Below, one piece after another: positions 42,254 through 52,025 of a stretch of DNA of 63,028 nt. The notes beneath the pieces were generated by a model, which saw only the letters and a list, made by a program, of their open reading frames with translations, made no database searches and had not been told where the DNA came from. Within the stretch, counting starts at the first letter, position 1. Every line of letters begins with the position of its first letter. Source of the DNA: an uncultured Caryophanales bacterium. Lineage in GTDB: Bacteria; Bacillota_I; Bacilli_A; Acholeplasmatales; Anaeroplasmataceae. The stretch is taken from contig CAMJFY010000008.1 in the NCBI GenBank assembly GCA_946405105.1, positions 1 to 63,028 on the forward strand, read 5' to 3'. The translations under genes and the position numbers were made by a program.

Positions 42254-43054
42254 TTATTTATTATTTAAATTAGATCCACAATTTGGACAAAATTTAGCAT
42301 TATCATCAACTATAGAATCACAATATGGACATCGTCTATATATTTTCTTTTCTTGATATGTATTTTCGGCAGTAGCAGCCTTAGTTCCTTCATAAGCACC
42401 TTCGGCTTTTCCTTTTGCGATTTTGTCAGCGTATTCTAAATCTTTTTCATCGACTACGCCATCTTTATTTATGTCTCCGACCTTTTCAAGCTCGGCTTTA
42501 TATCTTTTATAATTAATTATTCCAATAACAATTAATGTAGTTCCTCCAGTTGCAAATATTAAAAACATTACAATTGCAGCAGAAGCATCACTATCAAATT
42601 TATATTTTGTTGGAATGAAAGGATTAACATAAAGTGTATATGTTTGACCTTCCTCTATTGTTAATTCACCAGTAGATGATAAGTCATCATCACCATGACC
42701 ATAATATGTTTTATTATTGAATTTATATTCAAAATCATATATTTCATATTTATCATATCCAGAGCCTATAATAGATGTATTTGTTATTTTTGCATCAACA
42801 GCAACATCCATTAATGCAACTAATATTAGGATACCAAACATTATAGATAAAATTCCAAATATTAAATATTTAGTTAGAAGTGTTGCCTTACGTCCTCTTT
42901 GTCCACCAAAATAAAAACCATGTCCAGAACTATGATATATTCTTGTTGAATGATAGCTGGTTGAGTGGTAGTGATGTGATGAATGTGAGCTATGTCCTCC
43001 ACCATGAAATCCACCATGACTACCTGAGCTATGTCCCCCGTGAAAGCCTCCCAT
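42254..43054 (-). CDS. His/Gly/Ser-rich membrane protein with dockerin-like repeat and zinc ribbon
   Basis: 266 residues with an unusual domain mix. Residues 1-55 are a His-rich, Gly/Ser-rich tract (more than a dozen His). Two membrane segments (about 60-86 and 160-184) flank a strand-rich region (YEIYDFEYKFNNKTYYG, LYVNPF). A Ca-binding-like DINKDGVVDEKDLEYADK follows, the shape of one dockerin/EF-hand repeat. The C-terminus is a zinc ribbon (CPYCDSIVDDNAKFCPNC). Metal binding or handling is suggested at both ends. No family recognised. GGAGG before the start. Confidence 0.75.
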   Translation of the reverse strand: MGGFHGGHSSGSHGGFHGGGHSSHSSHHYHSTSYHSTRIYHSSGHGFYFGGQRGRKATLLTKYLIFGILSIMFGILILVALMDVAVDAKITNTSIIGSGYDKYEIYDFEYKFNNKTYYGHGDDDLSSTGELTIEEGQTYTLYVNPFIPTKYKFDSDASAAIVMFLIFATGGTTLIVIGIINYKRYKAELEKVGDINKDGVVDEKDLEYADKIAKGKAEGAYEGTKAATAENTYQEKKIYRRCPYCDSIVDDNAKFCPNCGSNLNNK

Positions 43055-43211
43055 AATATCCTCCTATTAATAGAATAGTATTTTAAAATACAGCAATAAT
43101 TATATCACATATGATTTATCTTAAATATAATTTTTTCTTATTATTTAAAAAAACTGGATATTATTATATAATATAATAGTAAATTATGTTTACAATTAGG
43201 AGTTGATTTTT

Positions 43212-44138
43212 ATGGCTACTTTAACAAAGGAACAAATGTATGCTGATATTACTAAGTGGAAAAAGGAAAAGAACGCTGTAATTCTTGCCCACTATTATCA
43301 GGATGGAGATATTCAAGATATTGCTGATTATGTTGGTGATTCACTAGCATTAGCTCAAAAGGCAAGTCAAACAAATGCCGATATCATTGTTTTCTGTGGA
43401 GTTCATTTTATGGCTGAAACTGCAAAGCTATTATCACCACAAAAGAAGGTATTACTTCCAGTAATGGAGGCAGGCTGTTTTATGGCAAATATGATGGATG
43501 AGGCAGCAATTAAAAAATATAGAGAAGAAAATCCAGATACTGTAATTTTAATGTATGTTAATTCAACAGCTAATTGTAAGCAATATGCTGATGTATGTGT
43601 TACATCATCAAATGCTTTAAAGATTATTGATTATTATGCTAAACAGGGCAAGAAAATGTTATATGGTCCTGATAAGAATTTAGGAAATTATGCTATGCAC
43701 AAATCTAATATAAAAATGGATTTATGGCATGGTTTTTGTGGAATACATAATGGATTAAAACCATCTGATGTTGAGGTGGCAAAGAAGAAATATCCAAATG
43801 CTTTATTTGTAGCTCACCCAGAATGTAATTTAGATGTCTTAGCTTTAGCTGATTATGTTGGTTCAACTAAACAATTAATTGAATATGTAACTGCTAGTGA
43901 TGCTAAAGAATTTATCATTGGTACTGAGGTTGGTGTTATCCATGAAATGGAAAAGAGAAACCCAGGTAAAAAGTTCTATATTTTAAGCGATAGATTAAAA
44001 TGTTTTGAAATGAAATTAACAAGATTAGAAGATCTATATAATTGCCTAAAGGATGAAACTAATGAAATTGAAATATCTAAGGAAGTAAGCGAAAAGGCAG
44101 TTAAGTGTGTTAATAAGATGTTAGATTTTAGCAAATAG
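43212..44138 (+). CDS. nadA: Quinolinate synthase
   Basis: 308 residues from ATG 43212 (AGGAG upstream; the TTG at 43203 is too close). HYYQDGDIQDIADYVGDSLALA, FCGVHFMAETAKLL, NSTANCKQYADVCVTSSNA and HPECN carry the three cysteines that hold the 4Fe-4S cluster. It condenses iminoaspartate with dihydroxyacetone phosphate to quinolinate, an oxygen-sensitive step. It lies 12 bases before the NadB-NadC fusion, giving a complete de novo route to nicotinate mononucleotide in two genes. Confidence 0.96.
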   Translation: MATLTKEQMYADITKWKKEKNAVILAHYYQDGDIQDIADYVGDSLALAQKASQTNADIIVFCGVHFMAETAKLLSPQKKVLLPVMEAGCFMANMMDEAAIKKYREENPDTVILMYVNSTANCKQYADVCVTSSNALKIIDYYAKQGKKMLYGPDKNLGNYAMHKSNIKMDLWHGFCGIHNGLKPSDVEVAKKKYPNALFVAHPECNLDVLALADYVGSTKQLIEYVTASDAKEFIIGTEVGVIHEMEKRNPGKKFYILSDRLKCFEMKLTRLEDLYNCLKDETNEIEISKEVSEKAVKCVNKMLDFSK

Positions 44139-44150
44139 GAGACTAATTAT

Positions 44151-46493
44151 ATGAAAAAGAATTTCAAATATGATGTTGTTATATTAGGTGCTGGTCTAGC
44201 AGGTATATATACAGCATTAAATATCGATAAAAATCTTAAAATTGCTATATTGGTTAAGGACAAAATCGAAAGAGGATCATCTAATTTAGCTCAAGGTGGT
44301 ATTGCCGCTGAGGTTGAATTTGATGAAGATAGAATTGAAGAGCATTACGAAGATACACTAAAGGCTGGCTCATATTTAAATAATGAGGAAGCAACACGTG
44401 TATTAGTTAATGAAGCTGGTGCGAATATTAAAAACCTAATTAGCTTAGGTGTTAATTTCGATAAGGACAACAATGGTGAATTAGTTAAAACCCTAGAGGG
44501 AGGACATCGTTCTAGAAGAATCCTTCATGCTGGTGGTGATGCCACAGGCGCTAAGGTAATGGCTGATTTAAGAAATACATTAATGAATGCTAAAAACATT
44601 GATGTATATGAAGATGAAATGGCCTTTGAAATTATTAAATCAAAGAATAAGGCTATTGGTCTTATCGCAATTAATCAAGCTAATGAAGCTATTTATTTCT
44701 TTAGTAAAAAGATTGTTATTGCCACTGGTGGTGTTGGTGGTATTTATAAAAATTCAACTAATGAAAAATTCGCAGTAGGTGATGGTATTGCCTTAGCTTA
44801 TAGAGCTGGTATTACAATTAATAATATGGAATTTGTTCAATTCCATCCAACTGGTCTATATGAAGAAGAAAAACAAGGACAAAGATTCTTAATTAGTGAG
44901 GCAGTACGTGGAGAAGGAGCTATCCTTAAAAATATTGAAGGCGAAAGATTTATGGCCAAATATGATAAGGAAAGAATGGAATTAGCTCCAAGAGATGTAG
45001 TAAGCCAAGCTATTTATAGAGAAATGTTTGATACATGGAGTGACCATGTATATCTAGATATCACATCTAAATCTAAAGAATTCTTAATGAAGAGATTTCC
45101 AACTATTTATGAAAAATGTTTATCAATTGGCGTAGATATGTCAAAGGATTTAATTCCAGTTGCCCCAATTGAGCATTTCTTATGTGGTGGTATTAAAACA
45201 GATCTTGATGGTCATACAAACCTAGAAAATGTATATGCAGTAGGTGAATGTGCCTTCACTGGTGTACATGGAGCCAATAGATTAGCATCTAATTCATTAT
45301 TAGAATGCTTAGTATTTGGTCATAGAATTGCATTAAATATTAATGAATCTAATTTAAGTAATGTATCAATTGATGAAATATATCCTGAAGTAAATGAAGA
45401 TTTTAAGAAATATAATTTCAAAGCTATTAGAACTGAAATTAGAGAAATAATGGATAAATATGTTTCAATAGTAAGAACTAGCCAAGGCTTAGATATTGCT
45501 AAAAAGATTATTGAAACTCATTATGCTAACTTAATTAAGCTAGAGGTTATGTCTAGATATTATTATGAAACATTAAACATGGTAACATGTGCAATGATCA
45601 TTATTAATGCCGCTATAGCTAGACCTCAATCTATAGGTTGCCATTATATTATTAATTCAACATTAGATTTAATTAAGGTTGATAAGATTATCAAGGATGC
45701 ATTAAATGAAGATATGCCTGAAGGTGATGTTACAACTGATAATTTAATTCCATCAAATCACAAATCAAAAGCTTTCTTTATTGCTAAAGAGGATGGAATA
45801 ATTTCTGGTACTGAAGTTGTTAAGAGAGTATTTGAGCTAGTAGGCGGCAAATCAAGCATTACATTCTATAAAAAGGATGGAGATAAAGTATCTAAGCTTG
45901 ATAAGATTGCTAAAATTGAAGGAGATACTAGAACAATCCTTAAGGGTGAAAGAGTTGCCCTAAATTTATTCCAAAGAATGTCTGGAATAGCTACTGAAAC
46001 TAACAAATATGTAAAAGAAGTAGTTGGCAATACTAAGATATTAGATACAAGAAAAACAATGCCAGGCTTACGTTATTTAGATAAGCTAGCTGTAACTCAT
46101 GGTGGTGGAACAAACCACAGATATTCTTTATCTGATATGGTAATGCTAAAGGATAACCATATCGATGCTGCTGGAGGAATCACTAAGGCAGTAAAGATAA
46201 TGAAATCTAAAACAAATCTTAAGGTTGAAGTAGAGGTTGAAACTCTAGATCAATTTAAAGAAGCATTAACAACTGATGCTGATATCATTATGCTAGATAA
46301 CATGACAACAGAATTAATGGCTGAATGTGTTAAACTAAATAATGGTAAGAAACAGCTAGAAGCATCTGGAAATATGACTATAGGAAGAATTAAAGAAGTA
46401 TCTAAAACAGGAGTTGATTTCATCTCTGTAGGTGCTATAACTCATTCAGTTAAAGCACTAGATATTAGCTTAAAATTCCACGAAATTAAATAA
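44151..46493 (+). CDS. nadBC: Fused L-aspartate oxidase / nicotinate-nucleotide pyrophosphorylase
   Basis: 780 residues in one uninterrupted frame. Residues 1 to about 505 are NadB: FAD motif GAGLAGIYTAL, SSNLAQGGIAAE, HSRRILHAGGDATG-like segment (GHRSRRILHAGGDATG), EFVQFHPTGLY and the helical tail. Residues about 508-780 are NadC: IIKDALNEDMPEGDVTTD, NLFQRMSGIAT, TRKTMPGLRYLDKLAV, LSDMVMLKDNH and EASGNMT. The chain would oxidise aspartate to iminoaspartate and later convert quinolinate plus PRPP to nicotinate mononucleotide; NadA supplies the middle step. No frameshift or stop is seen at the junction, so the fusion appears real. Confidence 0.95.
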   Translation: MKKNFKYDVVILGAGLAGIYTALNIDKNLKIAILVKDKIERGSSNLAQGGIAAEVEFDEDRIEEHYEDTLKAGSYLNNEEATRVLVNEAGANIKNLISLGVNFDKDNNGELVKTLEGGHRSRRILHAGGDATGAKVMADLRNTLMNAKNIDVYEDEMAFEIIKSKNKAIGLIAINQANEAIYFFSKKIVIATGGVGGIYKNSTNEKFAVGDGIALAYRAGITINNMEFVQFHPTGLYEEEKQGQRFLISEAVRGEGAILKNIEGERFMAKYDKERMELAPRDVVSQAIYREMFDTWSDHVYLDITSKSKEFLMKRFPTIYEKCLSIGVDMSKDLIPVAPIEHFLCGGIKTDLDGHTNLENVYAVGECAFTGVHGANRLASNSLLECLVFGHRIALNINESNLSNVSIDEIYPEVNEDFKKYNFKAIRTEIREIMDKYVSIVRTSQGLDIAKKIIETHYANLIKLEVMSRYYYETLNMVTCAMIIINAAIARPQSIGCHYIINSTLDLIKVDKIIKDALNEDMPEGDVTTDNLIPSNHKSKAFFIAKEDGIISGTEVVKRVFELVGGKSSITFYKKDGDKVSKLDKIAKIEGDTRTILKGERVALNLFQRMSGIATETNKYVKEVVGNTKILDTRKTMPGLRYLDKLAVTHGGGTNHRYSLSDMVMLKDNHIDAAGGITKAVKIMKSKTNLKVEVEVETLDQFKEALTTDADIIMLDNMTTELMAECVKLNNGKKQLEASGNMTIGRIKEVSKTGVDFISVGAITHSVKALDISLKFHEIK

Positions 46494-46498
46494 AAAAA

Positions 46499-46528
46499 TA
46501 AAGGACTATCTTCGGATAGTCTTTTTTG
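46499..46528 (+). terminator. Terminator of nadA-nadBC
   Basis: AAGGACTATC-TTCG-GATAGTCTT followed by T. Confidence 0.93.
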
Positions 46529-46593
46529 TGTTAAATTTTCCTCGCATTTTTATTCTTTTGAAATATAATATATAATGAAAGGACGCCACGGCT

Positions 46594-48336
46594 ATGTTTA
46601 AATTTCTAAAATCAATGATGTGGTATATTAAGCCAAATTGGTGGAGATATGTAATAGTAGTAATATTATGTATCCTAAATGGCTTAGTTAATTTATTACC
46701 AGCTACAATTATAGCCATTTTAACAAGCTCAATTGAGAGCGATACATTGACAGAAGAAATTCTGATATATAGGGTATTTTTGCCCTTTTTAGGCTCAATT
46801 ATATTAATTTATTTATGTGCTACATTCATGAGATTGTCACAAAATAGATTAACAACGTCTTTATATTATGCTTTGCATAAAAAATATATGGAATCAATTA
46901 TGATTCAAGATGCCTACTTTTTTGAAAAATTTAAGGCAGGAGATCTTTTAACAAGAGCTTTAGGAGATATTAACCAGGTAAAATTTTCTGGTGGAAATAG
47001 ATTATTAAAAATAGTAGGTGAATCAATAACTATAACAATAACATTTGTTGCCTTAATATTAATTCATCCAATTCTTGCAGTATGCTGCTTCATACCTCTA
47101 ACATTAATTTTTATTTCTAATTTATTATTAAAAAGAATAGTAAAGAAGAATTGGGCAGAGGTTAGAAAAAAGCATAGTGATATGGGAAATAAAGTATTAG
47201 AAAGTATTACTAATGTTAGAACTATTAGAGCTTTCTCAAAAGAGGAAGAAGATTATCAAGAAAATATTAGATATTCTAATATAGCTTATCAGGTAGAAAA
47301 AAAGAATCTAAGAGTTAATGTAATATTCCAACCATTATTCCAATTTATTGTTGGTGTTTCAACTGTTATTTGTTATGGACTAGGTGCATATTTTTATTAT
47401 ATTTCAGAAATATCAATTGCCCAGCTTGTTCAATTTGTAATGTATTTAAATTTATTCCAAGCACCACTTACTGCAATTGGAAATTTAGTTAATAATTTCT
47501 ATCAATCAATGATTTCTGCTGATAGATTAAATGAGGTATATTATTCAAAATCTAGCGTTATTGATAAGGATGATGCAGTAGATGCAGAAAACCTTGAATT
47601 AATGGAATTTAAGGATTTCTCATTTAAATATCAGGGTGATTCATTCTATTCATTAAAGGATATTAATTTAAAAATAGAAAAAGGTAAAACATTAGGTATT
47701 GTAGGAAAAACTGGTTCAGGTAAATCTACATTAGTAAGACAGCTAGTAAGACAGCTTCCTATTGATTCAGATACATTATATTTAAATGATAAGCCTATTG
47801 ATAATTATCATAAGGAATCTATTAGAAAAATAGTATCATATGTTCCTCAAGAACATATATTATTCTCAAGAAGTGTATATGAAAATGTAAAGCTAGGTAA
47901 GAAAAATGCTACTGATGCTGAAATAAATGAAGCTATTAAGTTAGCTGATTTCGAAAAGGATTTAGACAATTTACCACGTGGATTAGATACAGTTGTTGGT
48001 GAATATGGTGTTACATTATCTGGTGGACAAAAACAAAGATTAGCTATTGCTAGAGCTTTTTTGAAAAATAGTGATATCTTAATTTTAGATGATTCATTAT
48101 CAGCAGTAGATGGTAAAACAGAATCTAATATTATTGATACATTAAATAGTTATCGTAAAGATAAAACTAATATTATTGTTGCCCATAGATTATCTGCAGT
48201 TATGCAGGCTGATAATATTATTGTTTTAGATAAAGGAAAAATAGTTGAGGAAGGTAGCCATAGAGACCTTATGAAGAAAAAAGGCTGGTACTATACTCAA
48301 TTTAAGAATCAACAAATGAATAAGGAGGGTGATTAG
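46594..48336 (+). CDS. Heterodimeric ABC exporter, first subunit
   Basis: 580 residues. Six-segment exporter membrane domain (about 1-310), then an ATPase domain with Walker A GKTGSGKST, signature LSGGQKQRLAIARA and Walker B ILILDDSLSAVD. The residue after Walker B is Asp (LDD) rather than Glu, which is typical of the degenerate-site subunit in heterodimers such as BmrC/BmrD and YheI/YheH. The partner starts two bases after its stop. Likely a multidrug or lipid/peptide exporter; substrate unknown. Confidence 0.9.
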   Translation: MFKFLKSMMWYIKPNWWRYVIVVILCILNGLVNLLPATIIAILTSSIESDTLTEEILIYRVFLPFLGSIILIYLCATFMRLSQNRLTTSLYYALHKKYMESIMIQDAYFFEKFKAGDLLTRALGDINQVKFSGGNRLLKIVGESITITITFVALILIHPILAVCCFIPLTLIFISNLLLKRIVKKNWAEVRKKHSDMGNKVLESITNVRTIRAFSKEEEDYQENIRYSNIAYQVEKKNLRVNVIFQPLFQFIVGVSTVICYGLGAYFYYISEISIAQLVQFVMYLNLFQAPLTAIGNLVNNFYQSMISADRLNEVYYSKSSVIDKDDAVDAENLELMEFKDFSFKYQGDSFYSLKDINLKIEKGKTLGIVGKTGSGKSTLVRQLVRQLPIDSDTLYLNDKPIDNYHKESIRKIVSYVPQEHILFSRSVYENVKLGKKNATDAEINEAIKLADFEKDLDNLPRGLDTVVGEYGVTLSGGQKQRLAIARAFLKNSDILILDDSLSAVDGKTESNIIDTLNSYRKDKTNIIVAHRLSAVMQADNIIVLDKGKIVEEGSHRDLMKKKGWYYTQFKNQQMNKEGD

Positions 48337-48337
48337 T

Positions 48338-50107
48338 ATGGCAAAGAAAGAATTGCTTAAAAAATCAACTCTTCTAAAGAAAACTATGCCTTATATTAAA
48401 AAAGAAAAAGGTTTAGTATTTTTAACAATATTCTTATGTTTATTCATTTCTGCAATTAACGCAATAACTCCGTTTGTTACTAAATATATTTTAGATGAGC
48501 TATTACCATTTGAACAATATGATGAAATAATTAAATTTGTAATAATTTACGCAGTATTAATAATTGTATTATCTATCTCTAGATATTTATTCCAATACGT
48601 AAATAATTTATGTGGAATGAGAATAGAAAAGAGAATAAGAGAGGAAGCAATTAGAAAAATTAATTTCTTACCTGTTGATTATTATTCATTAGAGCCAGAT
48701 GGAAAAATAGTAGCTAAAATAACATCTGATTCAAGTGGTGTTAGAGTATTCTATACTACAATGTTCCAAATAATTAACGCATTAGTAAATATTTCAATTG
48801 TTTATATTGGTGTAATTATTATGGAGCCAATGCTTGGACTTTTAGTATTAATAATTGTTCCAATTATTGCAGTATGGATCACATTATATAGAAGAAAAGT
48901 TCATTCTTATTATGTTGATTTAAGAGAAACAGGATCTAGAATTACTGGTAAATTAAATGAATTAATTGTTGGTACTCCAATTATTCAAGATTTCAACCAA
49001 GAAGATGAAATGCTAAAGGAATATAATGATTTAACATGGAGATATGTTAGAAATGATAGAAAAGCTAATGCTATTAATATTTATTTTGGCTGGGAACTAT
49101 TATCATTAATTAAGAGATTAGCTGAAATTGGATTATTGTTATTCCTGGGATATAGTACAATCAATGTATTAGGTGTTGGTGTTACAATTGGTTTAATATC
49201 TGCCTTTGTAGAAAACCTAGATAAGATGGTTAACCCAATTAATACAATCTTCAATAACCTAAATGAATTAGAAGACTCAATTGTTGCCGCAACAAGAGTA
49301 TATATGTTTATTGATGAGCCAAATGATTTAAGAATCTTTGATGGAGAAGAAGCACCTGAAATAGAAGGTAATGTTAAATTTGATAATGTTAAATTCTCAT
49401 ATGTAGCTGATAAACAGGTATTAAATGGAATTAATTTAGATATTAGCCAAGGACAAACTATTGGTATAGTAGGACAAACAGGATCTGGTAAATCTACATT
49501 AATGAATTTATTACTTGAATTTAATGATTATGATTCAGGTCATATTTATGTTGATGGTTATGAAATCAATAAATATAATAAAGCATCATATAGAAGAAAT
49601 TTAGGTATTGTTTTACAAACACCTGCCCTATTTGCAGGAACTATTAAATCTAATATAACAATGGGTCGTGAATACCCTGATGAAGTTGTTATTGATGTAA
49701 TCAATAAGGTTGGTGCATCACACCTACTAGAAAAGAATGAATTAGGTATTTATTCACCTGTTTCATTTAGAGGAGAAAACTTATCTTTAGGCGAGAAGCA
49801 GCTAATAGCTTTCGCAAGAATTTTATTAAGAAATCCTAAGATAGTTATCTTAGATGAAGCAACAGCTAATATTGATTCAGATACTGAAGAAAAGATTAAA
49901 AACGCAATGAAAATCATTGCTAAAGGAAGAACTACATTTATCATTGCTCATAGATTATCTACTATAAAGGAAGCTGATAATATTATCGTATTTGAAAGCG
50001 GAAATATTGTAGGAATTGGTAAGCATGAAGAACTATATTCAGACTGTCCTGTATATAAAGATATGTATGATAGTCAATATAAGAATTTAGATAAGCAGGT
50101 TAATTAA
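48338..50107 (+). CDS. Heterodimeric ABC exporter, second subunit
   Basis: 589 residues from ATG 48338 (GGAGGG before it). Membrane domain about 1-330, ATPase domain with GQTGSGKST, a divergent signature LSLGEKQLIAFARI and Walker B IVILDEATANID with the catalytic Glu. Together with the first subunit, which has a canonical signature but Asp in place of Glu, this gives one working and one degenerate ATP site, as in BmrCD-type exporters. A hairpin terminator covers the 3' end. Confidence 0.9.
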   Translation: MAKKELLKKSTLLKKTMPYIKKEKGLVFLTIFLCLFISAINAITPFVTKYILDELLPFEQYDEIIKFVIIYAVLIIVLSISRYLFQYVNNLCGMRIEKRIREEAIRKINFLPVDYYSLEPDGKIVAKITSDSSGVRVFYTTMFQIINALVNISIVYIGVIIMEPMLGLLVLIIVPIIAVWITLYRRKVHSYYVDLRETGSRITGKLNELIVGTPIIQDFNQEDEMLKEYNDLTWRYVRNDRKANAINIYFGWELLSLIKRLAEIGLLLFLGYSTINVLGVGVTIGLISAFVENLDKMVNPINTIFNNLNELEDSIVAATRVYMFIDEPNDLRIFDGEEAPEIEGNVKFDNVKFSYVADKQVLNGINLDISQGQTIGIVGQTGSGKSTLMNLLLEFNDYDSGHIYVDGYEINKYNKASYRRNLGIVLQTPALFAGTIKSNITMGREYPDEVVIDVINKVGASHLLEKNELGIYSPVSFRGENLSLGEKQLIAFARILLRNPKIVILDEATANIDSDTEEKIKNAMKIIAKGRTTFIIAHRLSTIKEADNIIVFESGNIVGIGKHEELYSDCPVYKDMYDSQYKNLDKQVN

Positions 50108-50128
50108 AAAAACCTGCTTATTTTTTTA
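50091..50128 (+). terminator. Terminator overlapping the exporter stop codon
   Basis: ATAAGCAGGTT (50091-50101) pairs with AACCTGCTTAT (50111-50121), followed by T. The stop codon lies in the loop. Confidence 0.92.
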
Positions 50129-50164
50129 ACTATTATGATATAATCATAATGAGGTTGTAAAAAA

Positions 50165-50995
50165 ATGAAAACGAAGATACTTGTGACATCTGATTCTTTA
50201 ATAGATTATATATCTCATCCATACTCAATATCTTCAATTCCAGCATTAATTAAATTTATTGATGTTGAAACATATTTTGATTATATTGATATGTCATCTG
50301 AGAAGTTTTTTAATAGATTAAGGTATGATTCTAAAAGTGTTCCATCAATAGAACCAATTGATATTGAATATCTACAAAATGATATTAATATCGCATTAGA
50401 ATCATATGATAATGTTTTATTAGTTACATCATATGAATTGAATTATTCAGAAATCTTTACTAAATTAAAAGAAAGCTATGGAGATTCATTAAATTTTTAT
50501 ATGACTAAGGCTACAGGATTTATCCTAGCAAATATGGTCTTAGAAGGAGATAAAGCCCTAAAGGCTGGTGAAAGCTTTGAACAAGCATTTGCCGCAATGA
50601 ATGAAGCATATGAAAATTCAGCAATGCTTGTCTTAAATCCAAAGGATGATATTGATATTTCAAATGTCATTAATGAGGAAAAAAGAGTAGAGGAAAAGCT
50701 TAAAGGAAAATTATATTTAGTTAGTTCAAGAAAAGAAATTGAAATAAGGGATAGAGATAGAGATATCATAGTTTCATTAATTAAGCATTATTTAGATGTT
50801 ATAAATGATGATACATCAGTAACACCATTTATTTTATATTCATCAAAATATTCATATTATTTAAAGCTTATTGAAGAAAAGCTATTAATTATACATAAGA
50901 GATTTAGAAGTATTAAAAAAATCCCCGCATCTATTAATATGGGAATGAAATATGGAAGTAACCTTATAGCAATAGGTTACATTAAGAATAATTAG
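50165..50995 (+). CDS. DegV-family protein (probable fatty-acid-binding, FakB-like)
   Basis: 276 residues. The start TKILVTSDSLIDY follows the DegV pattern for the first strand and its Thr/Ser pocket; VLLVTSYELNYSEIFTKLKESY and ATGFILANMVLEG fit the next conserved blocks. In the family these proteins bind a fatty acid and present it to FakA kinase. Sequence conservation is weak (the usual SGL..TY motif is altered to SYELNY), so a divergent member is likely. AT-rich promoter at 50139 (TATAAT) inside a palindrome. Confidence 0.7.
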   Translation: MKTKILVTSDSLIDYISHPYSISSIPALIKFIDVETYFDYIDMSSEKFFNRLRYDSKSVPSIEPIDIEYLQNDINIALESYDNVLLVTSYELNYSEIFTKLKESYGDSLNFYMTKATGFILANMVLEGDKALKAGESFEQAFAAMNEAYENSAMLVLNPKDDIDISNVINEEKRVEEKLKGKLYLVSSRKEIEIRDRDRDIIVSLIKHYLDVINDDTSVTPFILYSSKYSYYLKLIEEKLLIIHKRFRSIKKIPASINMGMKYGSNLIAIGYIKNN

Positions 50996-51009
50996 GAGTG
51001 TGAATAGAA

Positions 51010-52023
51010 ATGATTATTAGAGCAAAGCAAAGTGCAACTGAAAAGGAAATAAACAAGCTAATAGATTATTTTACAAGTAAAGGATACCAAGTAAAAGATG
51101 CTTCAGGTGAAACATTTAAGGTATTTGGTATCATTGGTGATACATCAAAGCTAAGTGAAGAAGAAATCTATAGTATTCCAGGAGTTGATGAGGTAACAAG
51201 AATTCAGGTACCTTATAAAAAGGCATCTAAAATATTCCATCCAGAGCCAACAATAATTGATGTTAATGGCGTAAAAATTGGTGGTGGAACATTTACTGTT
51301 ATCGCAGGACCATGCTCTGTTGAAAACCACGATCAAATCTGTGAGTGCGCAAGATTAGTAAAAGAATCTGGTGCTAAGATTTTAAGAGGTGGTGCATTCA
51401 AGCCTAGAACAAGCCCATATGCATTCCAAGGACTAGAGATGGAGGGCTTAAGATTATTAGAAGAGGCTAAGGCAGAAACTAAAATGCCAATCATCACTGA
51501 AATAATGAGCGAGGATATGATTCCTGAATTCGTTAAGAATGTAGACATTATTCAGGTTGGTGCTAGAAATATGCAAAACTTCCACCTATTAAAGGCATTA
51601 GGAAAAATTGATAAGCCAATTTTATTAAAGAGAGGCTTATCAGCAACAATTGAAGAATGGCTAATGGCAGCTGAATATATTATGGCTGGTGGAAATGAAA
51701 AAGTAATTCTTTGTGAAAGAGGAATTAGAACATTTGAAAAATATACAAGAAATACATTAGATATTTCTGCAATATTAGCAGTAAAAGAATTATCTCATCT
51801 ACCTGTATTTATCGATCCTTCTCATTCAGGTGGAAGATGGACAATGGTTGAAGGCTTATCAATGGCTGCCCTAGCTGCAGGTGCTGATGGTATTATTGTT
51901 GAGGTTCACAATGATCCAGAACATGCCCTATGTGATGGTGCTCAAAGTTTAAAGCCAAAGAAGTTCGATCGTATGATGCAAAAGCTTCGTCAAATTGCAC
52001 CGATCGTTGAAAAAGAGATGTAA
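51010..52023 (+). CDS. aroF: 3-deoxy-7-phosphoheptulonate (DAHP) synthase
   Basis: 337 residues. An N-terminal ferredoxin-like regulatory domain (about 1-70) precedes the TIM barrel: TVIAGPCSVE, GGAFKPRTSPYAFQGL, EIMSEDMIPEF, QVGARNMQNF, PILLKRGL, CERGIRTFE and DPSHSGGRW. This is the type I-beta DAHP synthase of Bacillus/Thermotoga, whose N-terminal domain gives feedback control by aromatic amino acids or prephenate. It catalyses PEP plus erythrose 4-phosphate to DAHP, the first step of the pathway, and heads the seven-gene operon. Confidence 0.96.
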   Translation: MIIRAKQSATEKEINKLIDYFTSKGYQVKDASGETFKVFGIIGDTSKLSEEEIYSIPGVDEVTRIQVPYKKASKIFHPEPTIIDVNGVKIGGGTFTVIAGPCSVENHDQICECARLVKESGAKILRGGAFKPRTSPYAFQGLEMEGLRLLEEAKAETKMPIITEIMSEDMIPEFVKNVDIIQVGARNMQNFHLLKALGKIDKPILLKRGLSATIEEWLMAAEYIMAGGNEKVILCERGIRTFEKYTRNTLDISAILAVKELSHLPVFIDPSHSGGRWTMVEGLSMAALAAGADGIIVEVHNDPEHALCDGAQSLKPKKFDRMMQKLRQIAPIVEKEM

Positions 52024-52025
52024 TT

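Noticed and set aside
44587-44778. Plus-strand 63-residue frame inside nadBC
   Set aside because: Out-of-frame reading of the NadB domain, with low-complexity Leu/Val composition and no ribosome site.
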